Below, piece after piece: positions 44,959 to 52,443 of a stretch of 64,000 nucleotides of DNA. The translations under genes were made by a program, and so were the position numbers. The stretch spans positions 2,666,001-2,730,000 of the forward strand of contig NZ_CP019650.1 in NCBI RefSeq assembly GCF_001999945.1. The letters are read 5' to 3'. How positions within the stretch are numbered: position 1 is the stretch's first letter; each line of letters begins with the position of its first letter. This DNA comes from Microbulbifer agarilyticus. GTDB lineage: Bacteria; Pseudomonadota; Gammaproteobacteria; Pseudomonadales; Cellvibrionaceae. The notes under the pieces were generated by a model. It saw only the letters and a list, made by a program, of their open reading frames with translations, was not told the origin of the DNA and searched no databases.

Positions 44959-46422
44959 TTAAACCAGCATGGAAGCGGGGTTTTCTAAAAACCCTTTAAC
45001 CGACTGAAGGAATTTCGCAGCCAATGCGCCATCAATTACACGATGATCGCACGAGAGCGAGACCGTCATCATCGTGGCGGAGGCCAGCTTTCCATCGCGC
45101 GCTACGGCCTTCTCTTTGCCTGCACCTACTGCAAGAATTGCCGCCTGAGGTGCATTGATGATTGCATCGAAGTGATCGACACCGAACATCCCCAGATTGG
45201 ACACACTGAATGTACCCCCTTGCAATTCGTCGATAGCCAGTGCTCCAGAATGCGCACGATGTGCCAGGTCGCGCGACTCTTCAGAAATCTGAAGCAGGGT
45301 CTTAGAGCACGCATTACGAATCACAGGCGTTACCAACCCGCCATCAAGCGCAACAGCAACCGAGATATCTGCACGCTCGAATGCACGGACGGTGTCACCG
45401 GCATACTGGACATTGACTTCAGGCACCCGCTTGAGCGCACTGGCACAGGCTTTGATCACAAAGTCATTCACCGAAATGTCATGACCGAGTTCGCCATTCA
45501 TGTATTTTCTCTGGGCCAGTAAGCTGTCAATATCAATTTCGACATTCACACGGTAGTGAGGAATGGTTTGCTTCGCCTCACTCAGTCGTGCCGCGATTGC
45601 CATGCGCATCCTGCTGACTTTCTGCACGCTGAAGTCAGATGCTCCACTTAATAAACGCGCAGCGTTTTCTACATCTTCCTTGGTAACGCGATTCCTGCGT
45701 CCGGTCGGTACGATGTCATTCAGATTGAGGGCCAGCTTTTTCGCAAGCCTGCGCGCCACCGGCGTCGCTGCAATACGGGAATCGTCCGGTGAAGAGACCA
45801 CTTTCTGTGAAGTCTCGAAACCCCTTTCGACGGGTGCCGTGACACTGATCCCTGCAGCCTTCTCCACATCCCACTTGGAAACACGGCCGTTTCTTCCGGT
45901 AGGGTTCACATTGTGTAGATTGATGTTGTGTGCCCTGGCAATTCGCCGCGCCACGGAAGATGCGTTCACGGTTGTGTCATCAGGCCCGTCAGACAATGCC
46001 ATCTCACTCTGTTCGACGACAGGGGGCTCTGTGGTTGTCGGCGGGGCCGCATTCTCGGTAGACATAGCTTGTGGAACTTGCGAATTGCTGTCGTCGCCAG
46101 AAACTAACGATGGCACCAGTGCGGCTGCATCCGGCTCAAAGTTCGCGACAAATGCATCGATTTCCGCATCCGTAACTTCCCCCTGTGCAACAACCCCAAG
46201 TAGCATTGCTACTCGGTGAATTTCACCGGGTTGTGCAACGATACGCACGAGCGTGCCATTACAGGTACTTTCCGCGGTATTGATGATTTTTGATGTTTCG
46301 ATATCGACGACTTCATCGCCGACAGCGACCTCATCTCCCTCATCAACACGCCACTCGGTAATCTCGCCCTCTTCCATGGACATACCCCACTTGGGGACTG
46401 TCAGGGCCTTTAAATTGCTCAT
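44959..46422 (-). CDS. 2-oxoacid dehydrogenase E2 (dihydrolipoyl acyltransferase) with two E1/E3-binding domains
   Basis: A 487-residue E2 core protein. Lipoyl domain at residues 1-80 (lipoylated Lys45 in DIETSK); then two peripheral-subunit-binding domains, at about 156-190 (SVARRIARAHNIN...GRVSKWDV) and 220-255 (PVARRLAKKLALN...NRVTKEDV), separated by a short linker; then the catalytic domain ending with SCDHRVIDG (His460, Asp464). Two such binding domains in one bacterial E2 are unusual. The protein resembles acetoin dehydrogenase or pyruvate-type E2s. ATGA overlap with the E1 beta gene shows tight coupling. Confidence 0.93.
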   Translation of the reverse strand: MSNLKALTVPKWGMSMEEGEITEWRVDEGDEVAVGDEVVDIETSKIINTAESTCNGTLVRIVAQPGEIHRVAMLLGVVAQGEVTDAEIDAFVANFEPDAAALVPSLVSGDDSNSQVPQAMSTENAAPPTTTEPPVVEQSEMALSDGPDDTTVNASSVARRIARAHNINLHNVNPTGRNGRVSKWDVEKAAGISVTAPVERGFETSQKVVSSPDDSRIAATPVARRLAKKLALNLNDIVPTGRRNRVTKEDVENAARLLSGASDFSVQKVSRMRMAIAARLSEAKQTIPHYRVNVEIDIDSLLAQRKYMNGELGHDISVNDFVIKACASALKRVPEVNVQYAGDTVRAFERADISVAVALDGGLVTPVIRNACSKTLLQISEESRDLAHRAHSGALAIDELQGGTFSVSNLGMFGVDHFDAIINAPQAAILAVGAGKEKAVARDGKLASATMMTVSLSCDHRVIDGALAAKFLQSVKGFLENPASMLV

Positions 46423-47432
46423 GACGCATACTCCAGTACTTGCCGAACGGCCGCCTCAATGTCTGCTTCCTGCGGAATCCAGGCATCTTCGAGGTTAGGC
46501 GCAAACGGAACCGGAGCATGTGCGGCGGTGACTTTCTTGATCGGGGCACGCAAACTACCAAACGCTTTCTCGGCAACGATGCTGGAAATATCGGAGGCCA
46601 TCCCACAACGTGGCGTCATCTCGTCCACAACAACCAGTCGGCCGGTCATTTCGACACTTTCGAGGATCGCTTCCTCATCCAACGGTGACGTGGTACGTGG
46701 GTCAATCACGTCACAGGTAATACCTTCCGCCTCGAGCCGATCCGCCACAGCAAGGACTTTGTGCATTGGGTTGGAAATTGCCACGATGGTCAGGTCACTA
46801 CCTTCGCGGTAATACTTAGCCTCACCGAAGGGCACGGTGTACATCTCGTCCGGCACTTCGCAGCTGGTGTCGTAGAGGATTTTGTCCTCGACAAAGATTA
46901 CGCAGTCATCATCCTGAATCGCCTGAAGCATCAAGCCTTTGGCATCATAAGCATTGGTAGGGCACACAACCTTCAACCCGGGCACCATGGTCACCATCTG
47001 GGTGAGGTTCTGGGAATGCTGTGCACCGGCTCGCCAGCCTGCACCAGTGGTACAACGAATCACCATTGGGCACTTGGCCTTGCCGCCAAACATGTAATGG
47101 AATTTGGCAGCCTGGTTATATATTTGATCGAAGCAAACACCGAAAAAGTCCATAAACATCAATTCAGCGACGGGGCGCAAGCCAGTTTGTGCAGCCCCCG
47201 CTGCTGCGCCGATAATTGCGGACTCGGTAATTGGGGTATCGATTACTCGCGATTCACCATAAGTGGGTAATAAACCCTTGGTTACCCCCATCACACCGCC
47301 ATAGGCGTCCCGTGATCCATCACACCCTGCGCCGCCGGACACTTCCTCACCCAGTACAATAACGCTGGAATCTTCGGCCATGGCCTGATGCAATGCTTCG
47401 TTGATTGCTTCTCTATATGTTTTAACGGGCAT
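46419..47432 (-). CDS. 2-oxoacid dehydrogenase E1, beta subunit
   Basis: A 337-residue transketolase-like E1 beta subunit: EALHQAMAEDSSVIVLGEEV at the start, FMDFFGVCFDQIYNQAAK and the C-terminal VVDEMTPRCGMASDI are typical. With the alpha subunit 56 bases upstream it makes the thiamine-diphosphate decarboxylating unit. The pair is of the acetoin/branched-chain/pyruvate type; the substrate cannot be fixed. GGAG precedes the ATG. Confidence 0.95.
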   Translation of the reverse strand: MPVKTYREAINEALHQAMAEDSSVIVLGEEVSGGAGCDGSRDAYGGVMGVTKGLLPTYGESRVIDTPITESAIIGAAAGAAQTGLRPVAELMFMDFFGVCFDQIYNQAAKFHYMFGGKAKCPMVIRCTTGAGWRAGAQHSQNLTQMVTMVPGLKVVCPTNAYDAKGLMLQAIQDDDCVIFVEDKILYDTSCEVPDEMYTVPFGEAKYYREGSDLTIVAISNPMHKVLAVADRLEAEGITCDVIDPRTTSPLDEEAILESVEMTGRLVVVDEMTPRCGMASDISSIVAEKAFGSLRAPIKKVTAAHAPVPFAPNLEDAWIPQEADIEAAVRQVLEYAS

Positions 47433-47488
47433 GAGAACTCCAAATTTATTCTTGTGAAGGGACTTTTATCAAAGTGCCTTTTGATTCA

Positions 47489-48505
47489 TTAATACGCCGA
47501 GCTGTAAACATTCATGAGCAACTCGTCGTCGCCCGGCGCTGGAGCCGCGAGAGCTGCCTCCGTTACTTCGTTGATGTAGCTGCCGATTTCCTCATCAATG
47601 GCATCCAGCTCTTTGGCATTGGCCAACTTCTTCTTGACCGCGGCCTTGCGAGCAATTTCGAGACAATCTTGCTCTTTCATCAGACGCTCAATCTCACCGT
47701 CGCCCCTATACGCTTGAGGGTCCCCCTCGAAGTGGCCCTTGAATCGCGGCACACTGGCCTCGATGGTCACCGGGCCCTTACCCTGCCGACAGTGCTCTAC
47801 AACCTGCTTGCAAAGCTCATAGACGGCAAACAAATCAGTCCCATCTACCTTGTAAGCGGGCATACCAAAGCCCTGAGCGCGACTGGCGATATCTTTTGAA
47901 CCGACCGCATAGCTCGCATGAGTGCCTTCGCCGTATCCGTTATTTTCAAACAAAAAAATGGTCGGCAATTTCAAAACAACTGCGAGGTTCATTGCTTCAA
48001 AGGTTGTTCCCTGGTTCGAGGAACCATCACCACCAAACGCAACACCTACCCTATCGGTACCCAGTGTCTTGGCGGACAGCGCCGCGCCGACAATAATGGG
48101 CGGGCCGCCGCCAACAATCGCATTCGCACCAAGCATGCCTTTGTCAAAATCGGCGATATGCATTGAGCCACCCTTGCCGTCACACAAACCACCCTGCTTG
48201 GCCATAATCTCTTTCATCATTCCGCCCACATCGCCACCCTTGGCAATGCAATGGCCATGGCCGCGATGGGTACTGATTACGTAGTCATCATCGTCCAATA
48301 AGAGGCACAGCCCCGCGGCAACAGCTTCCTGGCCGGAATACAGGTGAAGAAACCCGGGGATATTGCCTTTCATAAACTGTTCGCTGATTTTGTCTTCAAA
48401 ATCGCGAATGGTGCGCATGGTCCGATAGGCCTTCAGGAACTGCTGCTTACTCATCCCTTTTGTGGATGCCTTGGGTTTTGTGATTTCTTGAGTATCTATG
48501 GACAT
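47489..48505 (-). CDS. 2-oxoacid dehydrogenase E1, alpha subunit
   Basis: A 338-residue ThDP-dependent E1 alpha subunit. The cofactor motif is GDGSSNQG followed about 25 residues later by FENNGYG, and HRGHGHCIAKG and the phosphorylation-loop-like region are present. It decarboxylates a 2-oxo acid (or cleaves an acetoin-like diol/ketol) and passes the acyl group to the E2. Second gene of the 12-gene operon, right after carotenoid oxygenase 2, which places C=C cleavage and 2-oxoacid oxidation in one transcript. Confidence 0.95.
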   Translation of the reverse strand: MSIDTQEITKPKASTKGMSKQQFLKAYRTMRTIRDFEDKISEQFMKGNIPGFLHLYSGQEAVAAGLCLLLDDDDYVISTHRGHGHCIAKGGDVGGMMKEIMAKQGGLCDGKGGSMHIADFDKGMLGANAIVGGGPPIIVGAALSAKTLGTDRVGVAFGGDGSSNQGTTFEAMNLAVVLKLPTIFLFENNGYGEGTHASYAVGSKDIASRAQGFGMPAYKVDGTDLFAVYELCKQVVEHCRQGKGPVTIEASVPRFKGHFEGDPQAYRGDGEIERLMKEQDCLEIARKAAVKKKLANAKELDAIDEEIGSYINEVTEAALAAPAPGDDELLMNVYSSAY

Positions 48506-48568
48506 TTTCTGCCTCGATTTATTGGTACCGGTAACAACAGTTCTGGAGATTGGTTAAAGACCCTGGTC

Positions 48569-49975
48569 CTACAGCGTTAACCCCTGCATCCAGTTCGCGT
48601 GAAAGCCATTGGGGACTCGACTAGGTATGTGAATTTTGGCCACTGGACCGGAGGAAAAATCTCCAGCCGGCAGAATAGAGAGGAACTGCCCCTCTCCGGG
48701 GTTGTAGACAAAGCACATCAGCCACCCATCTTTTTCGTTTTCAGAATCGGGATTGGCGACATACACCGGCTCTCCCGCATTCGCCTCGGAGCCGTATTCA
48801 TGTAGAACCGTCTCACCGGTGTTGAAGTCGTAACGCCCGGTGCAGTTGTAGCCGTGCGCATCCCCCCAACTTCGATTGCTCGATGCGGCGAACCCATAGC
48901 GATACGACTTACCCATACGACGCTCGTCTACCCGAGAGAACTCACAAAAAACATCAGAGAATTGTTCATTCGTGACACTTCTGGTCTTGGTATCGAGTTC
49001 CATCCGGTACATACGTCGCGGTTGCTTTTCCACACCCGTGCCCTGTGTCTGGGTAAACGGCATGGAGTTGATCCACACATAATCGATGATGATCTTTCCA
49101 CCCTTCTCGAAGCCATTGCAGAAGTGCCAGCTAAAGAATGCCTCTGTCTCATAGGTGACAATGTCTTCGGAGCCGTTTCGTGGAATTACAAAGATCTTGG
49201 TGCCCTTCTCTGGCTCCCAAGAGAACGGATCTTCTCCACGCATCGCCCGTGCCATGTCGTGGAACGCGGGCGCATAGAAGATCACGACGTAGTTTTCAGT
49301 AATCTGCAGATCATGGATGATGCCCTTGCGCGTAAACGGGACTTCGATGGTTTTTTTATGCTGCGCGTTTTTATCGAACATCTGGACCCAGTAATTCGCG
49401 CTGTCCCAACGTTGCGTACAGCTAATCAGATCGCCAGTGGCAGGACAGATTTTGGGATGCGCAGTCAGTGCATCGCCAGGCTGCAGTGCGCCGTCATAGT
49501 CGTAGAGCCCAACGGTAGAGAGATCACTGTTCAGGAGGTGCGGGAAGCCACCCTCCCACATCGCAAGAAGCTTACCGCCGTGATACAGAATATTTGTGTT
49601 GGCTGTATTGCGTACCGGATTGGGCTCACCGCCCGCCTCGATCACTTCTTCAGGGACAGGAAGCATCTTTCCGACACTTCCATATAGCGTGCGGTTGAAC
49701 TGACGCTCAGTTTGCAGATGACTGGTTTCGACCCACCGATTTTTATAGGCCGCTTTACCATCCTGTAGGTAGACCGCATGGATCATGCCATCGCCGTCTA
49801 AGGGATAAACATAGTGATTTGGCTGAAAAGCCGAATTGGGGCCATCTCGCATAAAGGCTCCCAAAAGATTCTTGGGAATCTGCCCTTCGACTTTAAGCTC
49901 GTCAGGCCCGAAATCCTTTTCTTCCGTCACTGGGGCGTAGTTGCCCTGCAAGTAGGGAGAGATGCTTAGATCCAT
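48569..49975 (-). CDS. Carotenoid oxygenase family protein 2
   Basis: Paralogue of the protein at 30972-32414, 468 residues from the ATG at 49975 (GAGGG seven bases upstream; an alternative ATG at 50026 has no clear ribosome site). The four iron-binding histidines are kept in TAHPKICPA, IIHDLQI, FFSWHFCNGF and GFHANW. Cytoplasmic cleavage of a C=C bond to two carbonyls is expected. It is the first gene of the 12-gene minus-strand operon and has island operator F in front, divergent from an NTF2-like gene. Confidence 0.93.
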   Translation of the reverse strand: MDLSISPYLQGNYAPVTEEKDFGPDELKVEGQIPKNLLGAFMRDGPNSAFQPNHYVYPLDGDGMIHAVYLQDGKAAYKNRWVETSHLQTERQFNRTLYGSVGKMLPVPEEVIEAGGEPNPVRNTANTNILYHGGKLLAMWEGGFPHLLNSDLSTVGLYDYDGALQPGDALTAHPKICPATGDLISCTQRWDSANYWVQMFDKNAQHKKTIEVPFTRKGIIHDLQITENYVVIFYAPAFHDMARAMRGEDPFSWEPEKGTKIFVIPRNGSEDIVTYETEAFFSWHFCNGFEKGGKIIIDYVWINSMPFTQTQGTGVEKQPRRMYRMELDTKTRSVTNEQFSDVFCEFSRVDERRMGKSYRYGFAASSNRSWGDAHGYNCTGRYDFNTGETVLHEYGSEANAGEPVYVANPDSENEKDGWLMCFVYNPGEGQFLSILPAGDFSSGPVAKIHIPSRVPNGFHANWMQGLTL

Positions 49976-50076
49976 GGGATCGCCCTCGAAACGCACTGTG
50001 AGTTCGTGAGGCCGCCGCGGATACATCAATGAGTGGCCTGCGGTTTCAGTAGATACTATCAGCCCTCTTCAAAATA

Positions 50077-50094
50077 AAACAGTCCCGCCTGTTT
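50077..50094. promoter_or_regulatory. Island operator F, 18-bp form (between carotenoid oxygenase 2 and NTF2-like protein 2)
   Basis: AAACAGTCC directly followed by CGCCTGTTT: the same arms as the other operators (AAACAGT and its complement) but with a 4-base instead of an 8-base gap between the 7-base arms. It sits in the only divergent promoter region for the 12-gene operon and the NTF2-like gene. Confidence 0.65.
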
Positions 50095-50162
50095 ATTTTT
50101 TTTCACATGCCAGATAGAGTCGATTGAAAGCACGTTGAGAGACAAAGTCGGGAAGGTGAGAG

Positions 50163-50675
50163 ATGCAGGATGTAACAAAAAGTCACAACGATTTGGCGGA
50201 AGAAATCACATTGCGCAACCTGATGGCACAGTACTGCGACGCAGTCACCCGCAATGATTCTAGCCGCTGGATCAACTGCTGGAGTCAGGATGCCCAGTGG
50301 AATCTCCTCGGCAATACCGTGTCCGGCAAAGAGGCTATTCTGACCCTGTTCCAGCAAATGATGACGGGGTTTGAATTTGCCCTGATGATCCCAAGCACCT
50401 GTCAGTTTGAGGTAAACGGGGATTCGGCAACGGGTTACTGGTACCTTCAGGAGTTCACACGGGATAGTAACGGGAATGGCAGTAGCCTGTTCAGCCGGTA
50501 TGAGGACCGCTATATCAAGCAAGAGGGAAACTGGAAATTCAAGCGGAGAAGTTACCAGATACTGTACAGCGGTGAAGCGCTATTTACCGGTGCTTTCCAC
50601 CCTACCAAAGCACTCAGCGAGCCACCAAACAATACCGATGACGTTGAAGCCACATCCGAAAACGCCAACCTCTGA
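50163..50675 (+). CDS. NTF2/SnoaL-like protein 2
   Basis: A 170-residue NTF2-like (SnoaL-type) protein: NLMAQYCDAVTRNDSSRWINCWSQDAQWNLL is the helix-turn typical of the family, followed by the beta-sheet half (YWYLQEFTRD, EGNWKFKRRSYQILY). The last ~25 residues are polar and probably disordered. Divergent from carotenoid oxygenase 2 and sharing operator F. The reaction is unknown; isomerase, hydratase or small-subunit roles are all possible. GGAAGGTGAGAG precedes the ATG. Confidence 0.82.
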   Translation: MQDVTKSHNDLAEEITLRNLMAQYCDAVTRNDSSRWINCWSQDAQWNLLGNTVSGKEAILTLFQQMMTGFEFALMIPSTCQFEVNGDSATGYWYLQEFTRDSNGNGSSLFSRYEDRYIKQEGNWKFKRRSYQILYSGEALFTGAFHPTKALSEPPNNTDDVEATSENANL

Positions 50676-50757
50676 AATAAAATGGGCAGAACCTGCAGGT
50701 TCTGGCCAGAAAGTGCTGCAGCACCAGGCGAAGTGTCACTATGCGTGACGGTAACTG

Positions 50758-51780
50758 TTAAACGGACTCCTCAGGGATCCGTGTTATCAATTTTCCCTGG
50801 TTGGAGCCGTCAAACAGCTTTAAGAAAGTGGGGAGAATATTGTCGAGATCATCAACAATCTCCTCCCGATACTGAAGCTTTCCAGCCATCAACCACTCTG
50901 CGAGCTGCTCAATGCCCTCAGCAAAACGGTCAACGTAATCGATTACCACAAACCCCTGTACCTTCAAACTCTTGGCAACCATTTGCCAAAGATTTCGCGG
51001 TCCGGGTGCATCGGCTTCGTTGTACGTCGAAATCCATCCACATACAGCAATACGCGCATGCTTATTCATGCACATTAAGGCCGCATCCAGGATGTCACCA
51101 CCCACGTTGTCAAAATAGATATCCACGCCTTGTGGGCAGGCGCCCCTGATCGCCGCTTCCAGATCACCACAGGTCTTGTAATTGATCGCGTCGTCAAAGC
51201 CGAGCTCGTCGGTAATCCATGCACACTTGTCATCGGACCCGGCAATACCAACCACACGACAACCTTTCAGCTTGGCTATCTGCCCTACGGTCGAGCCAAC
51301 GGCCCCTGCGGCAGCGCTTACCAACACTGTCTCTCCAGCTTGTGGCTTACCTACGTCGAGCAACCCAAAATAGGCGGTCAATCCCGTTGGTCCAATAATC
51401 CCGAGAAAGCTGCTTAATGGGATTCCGGCAGACTCGTCCAATCTAGTCACCGCTGCCGCCTGGGCAGTGGTGTAGCGCTCCCAGGCACCCACCGCTAAAA
51501 CTACATCGCCTTCCGACAATTGCTCGCTATTCGACTTCACTACCCGACCAATCACCGAGCTTCGAATCGGCTCGCCAATCTCGATTGGCTCAATGTAATT
51601 ACTGAGATCACTCATCCAGCCCCTGATTGCCGGGTCGAGCGAGATGTACATATTGCGGATAACGACTTCGCCCTGTTCCGGCTCACACAGCGGAACATCA
51701 CGGAACGGAACTTCCTCCGAGGTGGGTTCCGCCGCAGGTCGGGACGCGAGATAGAACTGTCGGTTGATCATGTCTTGCAT
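50758..51780 (-). CDS. Zinc-free MDR reductase (CurA/prostaglandin-reductase type)
   Basis: A 340-residue NADP-dependent medium-chain reductase without zinc sites. The N-terminal RNMYISLDPAIRGWM, the nucleotide loop VSAAAGAVGSTVGQIAKLKG and the VDIYFDNVGGDILDA segment are typical of the CurA/leukotriene-B4 reductase group, which reduces C=C bonds of alpha,beta-unsaturated ketones and aldehydes. A consensus promoter lies upstream on the minus strand (TTGACT, 17 bases, TATATT), whose -35 overlaps operator G. An enal or enone intermediate is therefore likely in the pathway. Confidence 0.92.
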   Translation of the reverse strand: MQDMINRQFYLASRPAAEPTSEEVPFRDVPLCEPEQGEVVIRNMYISLDPAIRGWMSDLSNYIEPIEIGEPIRSSVIGRVVKSNSEQLSEGDVVLAVGAWERYTTAQAAAVTRLDESAGIPLSSFLGIIGPTGLTAYFGLLDVGKPQAGETVLVSAAAGAVGSTVGQIAKLKGCRVVGIAGSDDKCAWITDELGFDDAINYKTCGDLEAAIRGACPQGVDIYFDNVGGDILDAALMCMNKHARIAVCGWISTYNEADAPGPRNLWQMVAKSLKVQGFVVIDYVDRFAEGIEQLAEWLMAGKLQYREEIVDDLDNILPTFLKLFDGSNQGKLITRIPEESV

Positions 51781-51939
51781 AAAAGAAATGGCCTTTCAGG
51801 GTGCTCCCACAAATACTCGTCAGACTTTGCAGGTCTCCACGCATCATCGATTGCCGGGATACGCCTCACCCGCCGCACAACAACGCTTCGAACGGGCGCA
51901 ACACGCCCGGCTTTCATTGCAATATAAACCCACTCAAAA

Positions 51940-51961
51940 AAACAGTCAAACCTGATTGTTT
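51940..51961. promoter_or_regulatory. Island operator G (between CurA-like reductase and ABM-domain gene)
   Basis: AAACAGTCA, spacer AACC, TGATTGTTT: nearly perfect 22-bp inverted repeat. Minus strand: the arm contains TTGACT, exactly 17 bases before a TATATT -10. Plus strand: TTGACA at 51960-51965 overlaps the other end. A bound protein would block both promoters, so this is the clearest case for repression. Confidence 0.8.
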
Positions 51962-52031
51962 GACATTGGTAAGTTTGATACGTTTACCGACAGACAACAG
52001 ATGACTGCCAAATACACGAGCGGAAGGCAGC

Positions 52032-52391
52032 ATGAAGGATAAAGATATGACGGTACTGATTAACGGATACGTCGACATCAAGGCCGAGGATCGCACCAAA
52101 GCCTTGTCAGCCGCAGCAACACTAATCAAAGAAACACGCTTGCAAAAAGGCTGCCAGCATTACGTATGGTCGGCCGACCATACGTCGGATACTCGCGTTT
52201 ACGTATACGAAAAGTGGGATACCACAGAAGACTTGGTGGCGCATCTCGCCGGCCCATACTACGCGCAGATGCTCGGCATACTGGGAAGTTTCGAGATACT
52301 CGACACCGCAGTTTCCAAATACAAGATTGCCATCGAAGAGCCTGTTTATGATCCGGAGGGCAACCCGCGCGGCGACTTCTTTACGGTTTAG
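52032..52391 (+). CDS. ABM-domain protein (antibiotic biosynthesis monooxygenase-like)
   Basis: A 119-residue dimeric alpha+beta barrel protein (ABM/YgiN type): VLINGYVDIKAEDRTKALSA, GCQHYVW and YVYEKWDTTEDLVAHL are the family's characteristic segments. Members are cofactor-free quinol monooxygenases, small heme or aldehyde-handling proteins; function here is not known. Two starts (52032 and 52047) have plausible ribosome sites. It leads a plus-strand operon with the molybdopterin enzyme and the succinate-semialdehyde-type dehydrogenase. Confidence 0.85.
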   Translation: MKDKDMTVLINGYVDIKAEDRTKALSAAATLIKETRLQKGCQHYVWSADHTSDTRVYVYEKWDTTEDLVAHLAGPYYAQMLGILGSFEILDTAVSKYKIAIEEPVYDPEGNPRGDFFTV

Positions 52392-52443
52392 TTATCCCCG
52401 GATCACGCTTCATCACCAATAATAAAATTCAGGGTTAAATATC

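Noticed and set aside
50713..50724. Perfect 12-bp palindrome GTGCTGCAGCAC, next to a CAGAACC/GGTTCTG hairpin at 50687-50704
   Set aside because: Between convergent genes and without a T tract; possibly a weak terminator but not enough to call.
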